In this document: positions 23,374 to 35,954 of the stretch, in pieces | Layout of the letters: every line of letters begins with the position of its first letter | Position numbering within the stretch: the stretch's first letter is position 1 | Source of the DNA: Poa pratensis | Lineage: Eukaryota; Streptophyta; Magnoliopsida; Poales; Poaceae | NCBI GenBank assembly: GCA_947311845.1 | Contig: CAMZMU010000035.1 | Coordinates: 5,432,344-5,496,343 of the forward strand | DNA length: 64,000 nt | Direction: 5' to 3' | Made by a program: the position numbers and the translations under genes | Notes under the pieces: generated by a model | What the model was told of the DNA's origin: nothing | Seen by the model: only the letters and a program-made list of their open reading frames with translations | The model's database searches: none

Positions 23374-26300
23374 CTAAGCCACGAGTCTGTCGATGCGAAT
23401 GTGTATGGTGAGTTCACCAGATGAGCTATCGGTGAGTTCCGGGGGAACCAGCAGGAAGAACTTGCCCAACTGACCTCCACCCAACAGCGAGCTGCTCGAC
23501 ACAAGAGGATCCTTCTGAAACACGAGCCTCCCTTCGGCTTTTCCACCAGCAACAATGTGAGCAGACGAGATATTGCACGAGTAGTTCGGTTCAGATTCGT
23601 GAGGCCTGACGCAGACCATGGTGAGAGCATTGCCGATGTCAGTCTGAGTGTTGGTTAGGAGGAACATGGACTGGTCTTCCCCCACGAGGAGCGTGAACCG
23701 GTGATCACGAGCAACGGAGAGCTTCACTGGTGTGTTGTACCCGAAGTTGGTTGGCGACCATCTGTGCGCGGTGCCGAAGTGATCCAGAAGACAACCTGTT
23801 GCACCTTTGAAAGTGCAGTCATTCTCTGGACAGTAGCATGGAGCATGTGTACATTCCCTTTCATGCTTCTCTTTCTCGTGGTATCTGAGGAACTCATTGC
23901 AGCCGTATGTTTCGTGTGAGCATGAAACTTTGATGGCGTCCACAAATTGCTCGAGTTCAGCGCAAAGGTAAAAGCGAGTGTATTTGCAACACAGGTCGCA
24001 GAAGATGCCCTTACAATTGTGCGCAACCTCGTGGAGCTTTTTCATGCACACACAACACAAAACATGCCCAGCCTCACACTGAAAAAATATACAAGGAAAT
24101 TAGCATAACAATCAACAGCAACAAAGAATGAACAATAAACTGGAGAAAGAAATGTTTGGAGAAACGAAAAACAGTGTGCAATGCCTCTCATCCATCCTTT
24201 TATCAGTTCATAACAACAGTGAACAGAGACTAATGTAAGACAAAACATAAGGATATCGATCCCTAGCGCATTCTAAGAGACAAGCCAATCTAGAATTTCA
24301 CTTGTACACACCTACTAGATTGAAAACAGGCTGCTACACAGTTATGTAGCAAAGACACCAACAGTTAAGATTATATTCAGTTTGGCGACACCACAGTTAA
24401 GATCCTACATAGGAAGAGACCAGCTAAACACGCAATTCACTACTACCCACAAGACTGGAAATTGTGTCCTAACTGCTAATGCAGTGTGCACACACCAATA
24501 ACAGAGATCTACTATTTGGTCATCCTAGCAAGAATAGCAGCGGCCGAACAAGCAAATTGAACAATCTTTATTTTTCTTTTATTTTGAAGGAAAACAATCT
24601 ATATGTTTGAAAGCGAAAATGGAACAGCTGCAATTTAGGCTGCCCAAATGTTAATCCACTGACATTCGCATACTAAAGTGTGTGCTACAGCCCGACAGCT
24701 ACTATCGGGGACAAAATGTTATTGATTTTACCCCCAACAACAGTCAAAAAGAAAATCTAAATGTTACTCAGTTTGGAGATACTGACACTTAACGTCCCTA
24801 CATAGTAATAGTGTAATACACCAGCTTAAACTAGTATTTGCGTACTACCCACTAGATGAGTCCTAATTGTATTCAGCTTTGGGACACCGAGAAGATCTAC
24901 AAGGTGCCAATTTAGTAATCCTAGCAAGAATACCAGCCAGCCGAGGAAGTGTAATTAAGTTTCAGAGAAAAAACGTGGCAACTTTACCTCTTAAGTGCTG
25001 CCCATATAAATATGTCCTAAAGTAGCATATCAGTACTACCCACTAGATTAGAAATTGCGTTCTAACTGCGACATTCAGTTTTCACTTTTCACACAGAAAC
25101 AATAAAGTTTATGCAAGGGGATATTTGGTTATTCTAGCAAGTACACCACCAGTAAAACAGGTAAATAGAACATTTTCTTTCTTTCTTTGAAAGGCAAAAA
25201 AGGAACAATGTATGTCACCTAAGTGTTGTATCCATTGAAATACTTTAGTTTCAGAGATAAACAGCAGGCAACTTTCACCTTTGCCCATGTCAGCCTGTGT
25301 GGTGCTGCTGCTACTATCCAGGGAGAAAAATTCTCCCAATAACAATCAGAAAAGCACCAAAATCGATTAGCTCGTGGGAAGAAGAAAAAAATGAAGCCAT
25401 CAATTGGTCCACACAGAGTAAAAAGTAAGCGCAGGAACACAAATAAAGAATTGCGGGTGCCGACTGAACGATCATTGGTGCACTAGCATATATGTACATA
25501 GCAAGAGATAGCTAACACTAGAATTTTCACTACCATCCACTAGGCAGAAAATAAGTGACTCTTCAGTTATGTTATGGAAAACCACATTCAGTGACTTTTG
25601 AGACACGAACATCTAAGAAACTACGTCGTAGTTAGAAACCAGCTGGATGCCCATCGTGCTCATCGTTTTGTGGAGGATGTGGGATTCTAAGAGCGACATG
25701 GTTTTTCGATCAGAAAATTTACGAACCTCTTTAATCATATCAAATATCACAGCAGACCTTATGATGTGGTCTCTTAGTTTCGAATAACTGGGCATATGAT
25801 AGTTGCCCGTAAAGTGGTGGGATATGTTTACATCGCTACCAAGCGAACCTAACTGCCATATGTTTAGCTTTGACACACCAACAATTAAGATCCTACAATT
25901 TGTTGTTTAATAATCCTAGCAAGAGCACAAGCAGCTGATCAAGTATGCCTTGCAATTTATTCCACGATAATGTTGATCCGCCGGCTTATGCCTCTTAAAT
26001 TTCAGAGAAAATGGCATGCAACTTTACAAGCTGTCTATAAGCAGCATGTGCTAAACTAGCATTTCATTACCACTCACTAGATTAGAAACTGAGTCCCGAA
26101 TACAACATTCAGTATTCGCTTGCCTAAGTAAACATTCAGTTTTCACACACCGACAAAGAAAGATCCTACAGTGGGGGCATGCAGTTGGCCATCCTAGCAA
26201 GAACAGAAGCAGCCAAACAGGTAAAAGCAACATTTTAGTTCTGCAAAACTGGAATTTTTTGCAATGAATGTCACCCAAATGTTAATCAAGCAATCGACTC

Positions 26301-26738
26301 AGTATCAGATGAATTTCAGAGAAACCGGCTGGAATTTTTCACCTTGCCAATGTGCATTACGTTCTACAGGCTACAGGCTACAGCCACTGCCAGGGATAAA
26401 TCATAAATGTTCTTGCTTTTACTCCCAAACAGCAATCGCAAATACATCCACATCGATCTATTCTTAGGAAGAAGAAAAACAGAGGCATCCATCATCCATC
26501 CACAGAGACTGAAAGAGTACTAAGCGCAGGAAAAGGAGCCGAATGCGGCTGCTGCGCGTGGCCATCGGTCGATGATTACCTTGAAGATGGGTGGCTTGAG
26601 GGGCTCGCGGCAGATCATGCAGCGGAGGACCTCGGAGCTTATCTTGACGGATATCTCGCCGTCCGAGCTGCCCCCTTCCGCCGCCGCTCCAGCGTCCTTC
26701 TCCATCTTGATCCTCTTGCTCGCTACTTCTTCCGCCAT
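23374..26738 (-). CDS. SINA-like RING E3 ubiquitin ligase (copy 5), two exons, 2.5 kb intron
   Basis: Predicted SINA-like E3 ligase of 287 residues. Exon 1 is 26738..26580 (53 codons from MAEEVASKR, donor TTCAAG|GTAATC). Exon 2 is 24078..23374 (acceptor TTTTCAG|TGT), a phase 0 intron in the usual place. The RING has CMIC at 40-43, C54, H58, C61 and C64, with a second cysteine-rich stretch (NCKGIFCDLCC) that differs from the simple CPxC of copies 1 and 2. The SIAH finger follows (CSHETYGC, HEKEKHERECTHAPCYCPENDC) and then a TRAF-like domain ending in IHIRIDRLVA. No lesions seen. The frame is open upstream to 26927, but the MAEE start fits the family better. The very long intron is filled with a degenerate repeat family. 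From 22690 to 23370 there is no other gene, only this gene's likely 3' flank. Confidence 0.87.
24440..26480. repeat. Diverged repeat family filling the copy 5 intron
   Basis: The motif 'atcctagcaagaa' recurs near 24521, 24918, 25128, 25912 and 26192, and 'actacccactaga' or a close variant near 24445, 24840, 25035, 25535 and 26075, in the same relative order. At least five diverged, unevenly spaced units of one parent sequence are present. A further piece of the same family lies outside the gene at 42890-43030. Confidence 0.65.
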
Positions 26739-27149
26739 GGGAGGGTTGCTCCTGCTGAGACGCGTCGGAGCAGACGAGCCCGGGGAGAGAAGAAGGGAAT
26801 CAATGTCCAAATGTGAGAGCTTTTGCTCAGGGTGTGGTTGCGCGGCTGCGCCGGCGTGCCTGGCTATCTGAATGTCAGTGGTGAATTGTGAAAGAGAGTG
26901 ACGAAGGAAGCTCGTGCATAGATACATTTTGAAGCTTTATGATTTCTGCAACATTTCTTGCAACAATTGCTTCGTGATTCCAACAAATAAGTATGGATGT
27001 CAACAACCCCAAGATGAAGACTTGAAGAGGCCAGACACGTGCCATGTGATTAAGCCGCTGACAATAGCAAAACAAAACATTTGATTCATAACGTAACACG
27101 TGTTCAAAATCAGAACATGTCCTTCATGTAACACAACAGAAATATACGA

Positions 27150-27951
27150 GCAGGCGACTCAGCGGGCGACCAGAGAGTTCTCGGTCTCGCCGGCGATTTC
27201 GCCGCTCCCCTCCGCCTCCGGTCGCCGTCTGGGCACCGGGAGGCGGGGGGGAGCTCCGGTAATCGTCGTGCGTGTAGATAGGTGTGTGTAGGTGTAGGTG
27301 TGCGTCCTCCCTGGCGGTGTCGCAGACGGCGGCGATGACGCTGGTGGTTGTTGTTTGGTCCTTCCCCTCCGTGCTCCATGCCGGCGTCGTTCTCGCCGCC
27401 GGGGAGGTCGTGAAGGCGTCTCGTCGGGCGTGCTGCTCCGCTCCTGCTTCTCCGGCCGGCCGTGGCGGCGAGGGGAGGAGTCGGTGGAGCTGCGCTTCCC
27501 GTTTTGTTGCTTTGGTTGCAGGTGGTTCCTCTCCGTCGTCTTTGTTCCGGCCGGCCTCGGTGGCGAGGGGAACGGCGATTGGAGGTGGCAGCGGGTGCGT
27601 GGAGGTTGGCCTGGACGGGGCCGTCTCGGCGGGAAGAAGGGAGGTGCTGGAGAGCACGCGTCGCGGTCGTGCGCGTTCATCGAGTCAGGACTCCGTTGCG
27701 GGGCGGCGGGCGACTCTTGCGACCAGCTACAAAGTGCGGCGGCGCCCTCTCTCCGGTGGTTCGTGGTACGGCGACGGCGGACTCGTCTAGGCTCTTGGGA
27801 GCCGGCTGTGGATCCGATCATGATTTGACCAGGTTGCTCAGGGTGCTTTGTGCAAGTTTCCAGGGTCTCTTTGTAATTTCCTTTGTTTCCTGGACCTTTG
27901 TGTAATTTGTGCTGAGTATCCTAATATATGGCTCGGATCCGTCCTCAAAAA
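27150..27951 (+). mobile_element. Poly(A) retroposon with 15-bp target duplication
   Basis: The 15-mer AACAGAAATATACGA occurs at 27135-27149 and again at 27952-27966, directly after a run of A. That is a target-site duplication around an 802-bp insert. The insert is GC-rich for its first 600 bp, then T-rich with 'gtaatttgtgctgagtatcc', and ends in 'gtcctcaaaaaaa', like a non-autonomous LINE or SINE tail. Several overlapping open frames run through it on both strands, but none has a recognised domain. Position 18490-18740 gives a related copy of the target without the insert. Family not identified. Confidence 0.75.
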
Positions 27952-28151
27952 AACAGAAATATACGATCTACAACTATGCAAAATGGAAACCGTGAACCGT
28001 TCACATAGATAATTTTAGGGCACCAACTCGTCCGGGCTAGTCGTTGGAGCCCTTCTATCTCTCGACCTCGTACATCTATGACATCGAGTGGTTTTGACAT
28101 TCTGGCTGATGGTCAAGAATGAAGTTCGTCTTGCTTTATATATTTTTTAAT

Positions 28152-29861
28152 GCCTTAATATATAAAAGTACAACATTTTCGCCTCCTCTCAGGCTGTCCA
28201 CGTCGCCCCTTAAACCCAGGCCGTCCGATCACGCGCATGGACGGCCCAGATCGCCCCAAGCCCGCACGACACTGTAGCATTGGAGTTTCTTCCAATCAGA
28301 ATGCGCCACATCGCCTCGCACGATTTCTGGAGCGCAACTTTACAAAGAAACCCCCTCCACTTTCACAAAAAAAAAACCCACCGAGAACTTTCCAACAAAT
28401 CAGGGAAACTTCAAGGGCCTGCGTGGAAAACCATCCGCAGACCCAACCCTTCTTCCTCTCTCTCCCCGTGCGGCCGCGGTTCGCCGTCGTCGCCGCGCCG
28501 CCCCGCCGCTCTGGCGCGCCCTGCTAAAATCGGAGCAGATGGAGAGGTGCTCAGTCGGCACCTCTACCTCCTCACCCACGCTTGGCTGCCGGAACGTCGC
28601 GAGGCCGCCGGAATCGACGCCGGCGATCGCCGTCCTCCCCCGCGTCCACGCGCCGCCCCGGCCGCTCCGGTGACCAAAAGGTGGCGGCGCCGCCGCGTCG
28701 AGTCGCGTTCAGCGAGCGCACGCGCGCGTCCCGGACCACGGTGGCGCGCTTCCGGCGTCGCTGTGGCCGCCGCGGCCGCTCCGCCCGTGGGTGACATCGA
28801 CGCGGCGTGACCTTGGGCCTGGGCTGCCTGCTGGGCCTCTTCGTGGGCTGGGCCGCCTGCTCTGCACCTTGCCCATTATTCTTTTTTTTCTTCACGTTTT
28901 CTTTTTCTCTTTTCGAAAACTTTTGTAATTTTTCAAATACGAATTCAAATCAATTGCAACCAATTTATAAAAAACAACTTGCAATTAAAATCTATATTTC
29001 AAAAACTTTAGGACCTTTCCAAGGATATTTCGAACCATAAAATTTCCAATAGTACATAAGGCCTCAATAGTAGATTAAAAAATAATTACAACGATTAAAA
29101 ACTTTCAATTCATTAATTACAATAATGCAAAAGAAACGTACATACAAAATGCATTACAGGAAATAAACGAATATTTTTCCCGTAAGTTTGAAAACATAAT
29201 TCAAGAATTCACATAATTAAAATTTCATATTTTATGAATTATAACAATGCAACCACGTGCAAATAAAAACACAGAAAATGTATTCCAAAAAAAACATTCT
29301 CTCCAAAATATTCAATTTCTTTCTAAATTCCAACATAGATTTCAAAATTTCACAAGAACTAAAACATTTTAATTTACTAAATAAAATACTGCAGATATTT
29401 GGAGTACTATTCAAGCAAAAGAAAAAGATTAAAGAAATGTGAATTTCAAATTGCTCAGTTTCTAAAATCTATTTGATCATTTCAACCCAAATTTCACGTT
29501 TAATTTCAAATACCTTTCCAAATCTTATCATTTAATTAACACTAAAAGAACATAAATTTCAATGTATTCCGACAAGGACCATTTCCAAAATCTCAGAATT
29601 CTTTAAAAAACGCAAACTGTTCCGAATTAAACTAGCATTCATATTTGAACAACTTCTCAAAAAGATATATGAATATTATCAAGGGGGCACCGCATTGCCG
29701 CGCCTTTTTCCAAATTTCAGCCACCTGTAAAACCCGACTATTTTTAAAACGACAACTTTTAGAAATTCAACGATGTCCAAGCTTAAACAATTTTATATGT
29801 CACTATTTTCAAATTCGAATTTACAAACACGTGCGCGGCATTGCCGCGCCCAGATGTCTAG
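28152..29861 (+). mobile_element. Non-autonomous Helitron
   Basis: The 3' end has a perfect 7-bp stem (GCGCGGC-ATT-GCCGCGC, 29833-29849) followed after 8 bases by CTAG and T, the standard Helitron terminus. The left edge is placed at 'ccttaatatataaaagtac', which resembles grass Helitron 5' ends, although the expected TC is not exact, so this edge is uncertain. The body has a GC-rich first part (28200-28870) with short open frames of no recognised family, then AT-rich DNA. No Rep/helicase gene is present, so it would be mobilised in trans. Confidence 0.55.
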
Positions 29862-29914
29862 TAGGAATTAATGTTCCAAAAAAAAAGAAGTTCGGTAAAC
29901 AGTTTATGATCGAA

Positions 29915-30045
29915 ACACACTCCCTCTGTCCGGAGAGAGAAAAAAATAAATATCGTCTATGATGATCATAAAATACTTTGTATTATATGCATTTTGTATT
30001 ATAGATTTTGATATTTTCTCTATATGTTTAGTCAAACTACGCAAA
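29915..30045. mobile_element. Stowaway-like MITE remnant
   Basis: 'actccctctgtccgg' followed by an AT-rich stretch resembles the left end of a Tc1/mariner-type Stowaway MITE (CTCCCTCCGTYC). The matching right terminus is not evident, so it is partial. Confidence 0.4.
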
Positions 30046-30049
30046 AAAA

Positions 30050-32190
30050 TATGGCATTCACCAAAACCAGAACGACGGTCCAGTCAGAATATTCCTTTGT
30101 GTAAAAAAATATTCAACATTATTCCGATACATTCCTGAAAAATATTCTAACACAAATCTTACTATACCTCATCAAAAAAATGTACTCTCTTCAGTCGTGC
30201 CACCATTCCCTCCCGTGAATCTTACCTCGGAAACGGCGATGCGCCGATGCCTCGCAACCATGTATAGTTCCTTCAAGTGAATAGTGCATGACCATGCCGA
30301 TTTGAGGCAGAAGGCTCGGAGGCAAAATGGTGTGCACACCTATTTGCTCCCTCTGAACCAACCCGGTCCGGGAAGCACCTTACCATGCAGCTCCTGTGGT
30401 ACAGTCTTCACAAGGAGCTAGGGAGTGAGTTTACAGGTTTGCAGTTATCGGATGTCTTTCTGTACATACTAACTTGTGTACAGTATATACTTACTGCAAA
30501 AACAAATGGTTAAAAAATAGCACTCGTGTTCTTTTCGCAAGGGAAAAACGCAATCTCTTCTAATCAGTGGCATTGCACCACATTTCGCGATAGGAGAAAC
30601 TAGGATTTATCAGTGCCATTGCACCACATTTCGCGATAGGGAAAAACACAATCTCTTCTAAGTACTTATTTTGGCTACCCACAACAACAAAATACAAAAA
30701 AGAAATCAAGAAAAGGCTAATGCGACAATTATTGGCAAATCATACAATAAATTCACCTAGCCACATGTTCTGAAACGCTGCCACCACATACACCCTACGA
30801 CCTTCTATTGAGATATTAAAACTGATTACACATATATATGTACCCACGATACTTCTCTGTATCTTTTGCTATATGGTTTGATAGCATAGCAAATAATTCT
30901 AAATTCTTCAAATAAGGTTGACTGGGTTCTATGTTCCTCTCATTATGATTTTTATCTCCATGTTATCATATACAACTCAAATGTGTTGACATATGAAGTT
31001 TATATTTTGGTAGAAACTTTTGGAGGAATTAAGCACTTAATAATTTGTTGTAATTGTAACTAAATAAGTTTGTAAAATGAATTTATATGCACACTCACGA
31101 CGTTTGTAAGGGCATATCTGTCATTTTTAGCTTTTGCAAGAGCGTGAGATAAATTTGTCCCAAATTTACGACCTTAATAGTAAGAGCAACTTTAGCAGAC
31201 CTCTTAAAGGGTGAATCTAAAATTGCTGTGCAGTACTCTCAGCATAGAGATGATGGAGATGCTAACACATTCGTTTAAAGCACTGCATTAAACATATTTT
31301 AATCGCGTCATAGCAGGTTTGTTCAATCCAACAAAAATAATGTTCTAGGGTCTAGCATGGTGTGGTTGTCTGCCCCGTGACACTGCTAGATGTCCCACCG
31401 AAACAACCATGGTTCATCATCTTAATGGACCTCAAATAATGTAATTCAAATGGCCGATGTATTCTTCTCCAATATTGCCACCTTATTGCCACCTCTCGGA
31501 ACAACCTCCTTGGCTGGCATCGGCAAGCATTATAAAAATGTGAATATATTTTTTTGCGAAGCACAATATGGACGCATACACACAACATTGTGAACGCACA
31601 TTCTACTCTTATGAGCACCTCCGTGCACGGCCGAGTCTTAAAATCGACGAAATGACGAAGTCTCGAAAGCCGCTTCGCAACCGACGGGACCTTGTCTGCA
31701 TGTACGAGAAAAGAAAACACATGAATTTGTCTATAAAATTTGACACATGTAGTAAGTCCCCTCAATTAAAAGGAAATTTTGCTTGGAAATACGTACAAAA
31801 TAGATCACTGTAAAAGTTTCATATGGTTTATACTTTTGGAGACAAACCAATTTTATATGTTTTCTGCAATGAATTTATCTTCTGAAATTTCTACATCGCC
31901 CAACTTATGTGACAGTAAACAAACTGGTGACAACACCAGTCATGCTTGACCAACGACTACTCTTCTTTTGCCAGAGCCCCCTCGTCAAAAGTTCAGCAGA
32001 TTCAGGCATACAGACAACAGAGAGGCAGAGAGGTTCAGTATTCAACTCAACTCCTGTTCTTCGGATTGTGATCTGGAGAGTGGAGAGTACGAACTACGAA
32101 GGTACATGCTCCACTCACCAAAGCTCTCGCCTTTCACAAACTCTGTGTCTCCATCGATTTGAGTTGGGATCTGCCTGTTGCAAGGTACCA
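30050..32190. repeat. Duplicated SINA 5' flank, unit 2 (before copy 6)
   Basis: Homologous in order to 19420-21920, including 'accctacgaccttctattgagat', the Au-SINE-like fragment at about 31560-31700 and the leader 'caccaaagctctcgcctttcacaaa' before the ATG at 32193. No independent gene seen. Confidence 0.75.
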
Positions 32191-32230
32191 GGATGATGCA
32201 GGGTGGTAGGGAGGGAGGAGGCCTTGTCTT

Positions 32231-35200
32231 ATGCATTGCCTTGTCTTGCATGCTGCGATGAGGGGCGACGCGACGGGCGACGCCGGCAACGCAACGGGTG
32301 ACGCGAGCGACGTTGGTGAGGCGCAACGGGTCGACGGCGGGGTCGCGGCGTGTGACGCCGGCGACGCAACGAACGACGAAATCGTCGGTGCGGCGCAACG
32401 GGTCGACGGCGAGGGCTCCCCACTTGGCGGTCGTTTCTGGGCGCTCATCGGATTAGATTCCGACGTGGACCAAGAGTCACCATCGTCGGAGGTTTCTGAG
32501 ATGGCGATGAGCTATCTCTGCCGCACTCCGGCGCCGACCTCATGCGATAAAGGATCGTCGGATCGGAGATCAAAGCAACTGGATAAGAGACGCCGGCAAA
32601 GGTATAACGATCTAACGCTAATCTCTAGTGAGCTTTCCTGTGCAGATCCTACACCTTTGCACCGCCGGGAGAAGAGCCCTTTGCATCTGCCGGTGATGTC
32701 GCCGTCTTGTTTCTACGAGGAACATTTCAACGCTAAGGAGTGGACAACGGTACAGCGGCGCATAGCTCGCCGTGGGAAGATGGGCGGCCGCGGCAAGGCG
32801 CATGGAAGGAGATCGTCGGCGCGTGGAAGGAGAACGTCTTCAACTCCGGCACGGTCGATCTCGGGGACGTCCTCTTCAACTCCGGCACGGCGGATCACGG
32901 CGGAGGCGGATTTCGCGGATCGTGATTCTTTTTTCAAATTTCAAAATTCGAAATCATTGGAGTTGGGTTGTGTTGGGCAAAAGGCTGAAACACATCCAAT
33001 CTCCAATGGGCCGTTCCTGGCAGGCCAAAAGGGCTGGCCGAGGCTTCGGAGTTCGATCACGTCTGGGACGAGTTCTTTGCGTAGGGTTTTAGGTAGAGTC
33101 TGGCTTCGATCTAAACAATCAATTCTTCCTCGTGTGGCGGCTAGGTCTCCATCGCCCGGTGCCATGGACTCTCGTGGTGGCGGCGGTGGGAACCATGGTC
33201 GTGGCATGAGCAATAACAACTTCAACCAGGGGGCTCCAGTGGGCAACGCCAATGGACGCTTCGGTCCTACAGTCAATGGTCGAGGTGTGCCTGAGCAGCA
33301 GCGTCCGCTGGGACAAGTTAATGGGAGGTCCTTCGAGAGAGGAGGTCCTTCTACCTTCGAGAGAGGAGGTCCGTCCAACCATGGTTTCGGACGTGGAGGA
33401 GCTGGCCGAGCTATGGGCAGTGGGCTTAATTCTGATAACAATGGCGCGTTGCCTAGGGGTGGCTTCTATGAACCACCACAGAGGGCTTATGTCCGTGGTT
33501 TTGGTGCTGCACAAGGCGGCATGAACACCGGCGGGCAATGGAACAGCGATACAAACTGGCAGGAGCAAAACCCGGAGTGGGGAAGCTTTCATCAACCTCC
33601 GATGGGGCCTTTTAATGGCAACTTTGGCGAGTTTGCTGAGGGATCATATGATGGGGATCATCACTTTGGGAACAACGTTGGGGGCGCCTTCCGCGGTGGC
33701 GGACAGCAATTCCGTCGGAATCAGTATCCGACTCGGGGCCGCGGACGCAACGTTCGTGGACGTTTCGGACGCGGAAACGCGGTAGAACTCCGGTGGCACA
33801 AGAGGAGGTCCTGCAGCAGCAGATACAAGAGGTAGTTGCTGCGCTGCCTAAGGGGCCGCAGTTTCAAGGGGTGGATGCTCAACCTCACGGACCAGCTATA
33901 GTGCAAGGTGCCGGGGGTGGAGCAACACAGTCTTTAGCAAAAATTGATCAGCTTGTTGTACCGGATCAGAACAAGGTTGCAGCAAAAATTCCCAAGAAAA
34001 AAGAGAAAAAGATACTTTGCTATCGTTGTGTCCAAACGGGGCACTTCGCGGAGGACTGCAAGGCTGTCTTGTGCGTATATTGCGGCAGAGTTTCTCATGC
34101 CTCTAAGGACTGTCACCTACTTGCTGCACCTAAGCCGGTAGCGGTCATGTATGGTCTAGCGCATGACAGTCTTTTATTTTTTGAAACCCCCAAATCTGAA
34201 GGGCTGCGAGACCCTAATGTGAGTGGAAAGGAAGGCAAAATTAAAGTCACAGGTGGAGTGCTCTCAGTGCAGGAGGTGATCATGAGTTAGAATGGTTGGT
34301 GCCGGGAGACAACCAGTGGGATGTTTCAGCAACAAACGCTGACTCTTTTAGGGTCATCTATCCTACTAAAGCAGATTTTATGAGACTCCGCAAGATTGGG
34401 GCCATTCAGGTGAAGGACAAGAAGGTGTCTATGAGTTTTGAAGATTGGATCGATGATGATGTAGAGAGGTTCGACCTGGTGGATATCTGGGTGAGGGTGA
34501 GAGGCTGTCCGAAGGAGCTGAGGAATGATTACCTAGCTCTCTTTGCTGTAGGTTCTTTGATAGGGAAAACATTGGAGGTAGACATGGAATTCACTCATGC
34601 CAATAAGCTGGTGCGTATGAAAGTCTCATGTGCTGAACCTTCAGCGATCCCTAGACGGGTAGATCATACATACGATGGTGTTGGGTATTTGCTTCGGTTT
34701 GAGGTGGAGGGAGATGATGGAAAAGATGCAGATATGCTTGATGCCAATCCAATGTAGATAATGACGGGAATAGTAAAAAGGATGATGATTCAGTGGATGC
34801 GGTGCGAGGTAACGAGAACAACACATCTTCAGCTGTAAACAAAGGCGTTGCTACCTCTGAAACAAGTATGATGGGTTCAGACACGTCGGGTGGAGGACAG
34901 AAGGTCAATTCTGCAGACTTGTTTGCGTTAGACAGCGCCTTTATTCAGTTTGGAACGGTGGATTTTAGTAGCTTTTCAGCCAAAAAACTTGTGTGCTCGG
35001 CTCCGAGGAAAGCTGTGGAGCCAACGAGTAGAAGAAGATGAGGAGAGCTTACCTTCGCCTCTTGCGGTGTCTGCTCCATCACGGCTCCGTCAGGATGAAC
35101 CTTCTCCGTCGGCTGCAGTTTCAGAGGAATTTGCGTCACGTCGGAGAGGGCTGGCCAGAGCATGGGAGGGTCGTCGTCCTTGGGACTGCAGCTCACGGGT

Positions 35201-35551
35201 AGTCCTATGGCAACGCCCCTTGTCAGCCCTGGGTCGATCTCGGTGGCTACTTCTTCACCTGGCTCACCACGAACTCCACAAGGGAGTGTCACCCCGGCCT
35301 CTTCTTCACCTGGCTCACCACGAACTCCACAAGGGAGTGTGGGCAGAGCCGCCCCGGCATCACTCACCCAAGGAACAGGAGTGTTCCTAGGTGGGCGGTA
35401 CACGCAGCAGGAGGTCATCAACTTCGGAGGCATCCCGGAGATGAGGGTGGTGGATACCCGATCGAGTGCTCGGATCCGTGCCCAAGTGGATGCTGATGAC
35501 ACGGCCATGGAGAGGGCGCAGCGCCGGGCGATGAACGGGATGCTATGCTGA
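32231..35551 (+). pseudogene. LINE ORF1, broken
   Basis: ORF1 encodes the RNA-binding protein of L1-type elements. The first frame (32231-33835) becomes very glycine/arginine rich from 33164 (RGGGGGNHGRG, RGRGRNVRGRFGRG). The next frame (33793-34290) has two zinc knuckles, CYRCVQTGHFAEDC and CVYCGRVSHASKDC. After a one-base shift near 34275 the frame 34296-34757 resembles the DUF4283-type domain (FRVIYPTKADFMRLRKIG, VWVRGCP-like segment). A last piece runs 35162-35551. The shifts show decay. Whether translation begins at 32231 or at the ATG at 33164 cannot be decided. Confidence 0.7.
35251..35352. repeat. 51-bp in-frame duplication in LINE ORF1
   Basis: 'ttcttcacctggctcaccac' occurs at 35251 and 35302. 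The 51-bp period gives two copies of the peptide SSPGSPRTPQGSV in frame. Confidence 0.85.
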
Positions 35552-35954
35552 ATTCAGGTAATGCTTTTGTTTCAAAGTATTCAATTGCAGCTATTTCAAA
35601 TGAAACTGTCGTAGCTAGCGGCGAAGCTTGGCATTTCTTTAGGAGAATCACCTAGTGAAATTTTATCTTCAGTCTCGCTTATAAAAGATATTGACTTAAG
35701 TCATACCTTAGTTATGTTGAAAAAAAGGAGGCTTTAGTAGAGCTAGAAAAAGAGGAAGAATCTGAAAATTTAGCTTTAATTAATGCAGTACGTTTGAGTA
35801 AAGATTTAGCGGGAGAGGAACAGGGTGGTCCTATTGGTCACAAGGACCTTGAGCCGAACCCTTTAGTAGTAAAGAAGAGGGTTTATAACAAGAAGAAGTA
35901 TGAATCATCATCCCTCCGTAGAAGCATTAGAATTAAAATCAACAAAAGAAAATC

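Noticed and set aside
27124..27828. Overlapping open frames of 150-220 codons on both strands
   Set aside because: They lie within a poly(A) retroposon and have the Arg/Pro/Ala bias of high-GC non-coding DNA.
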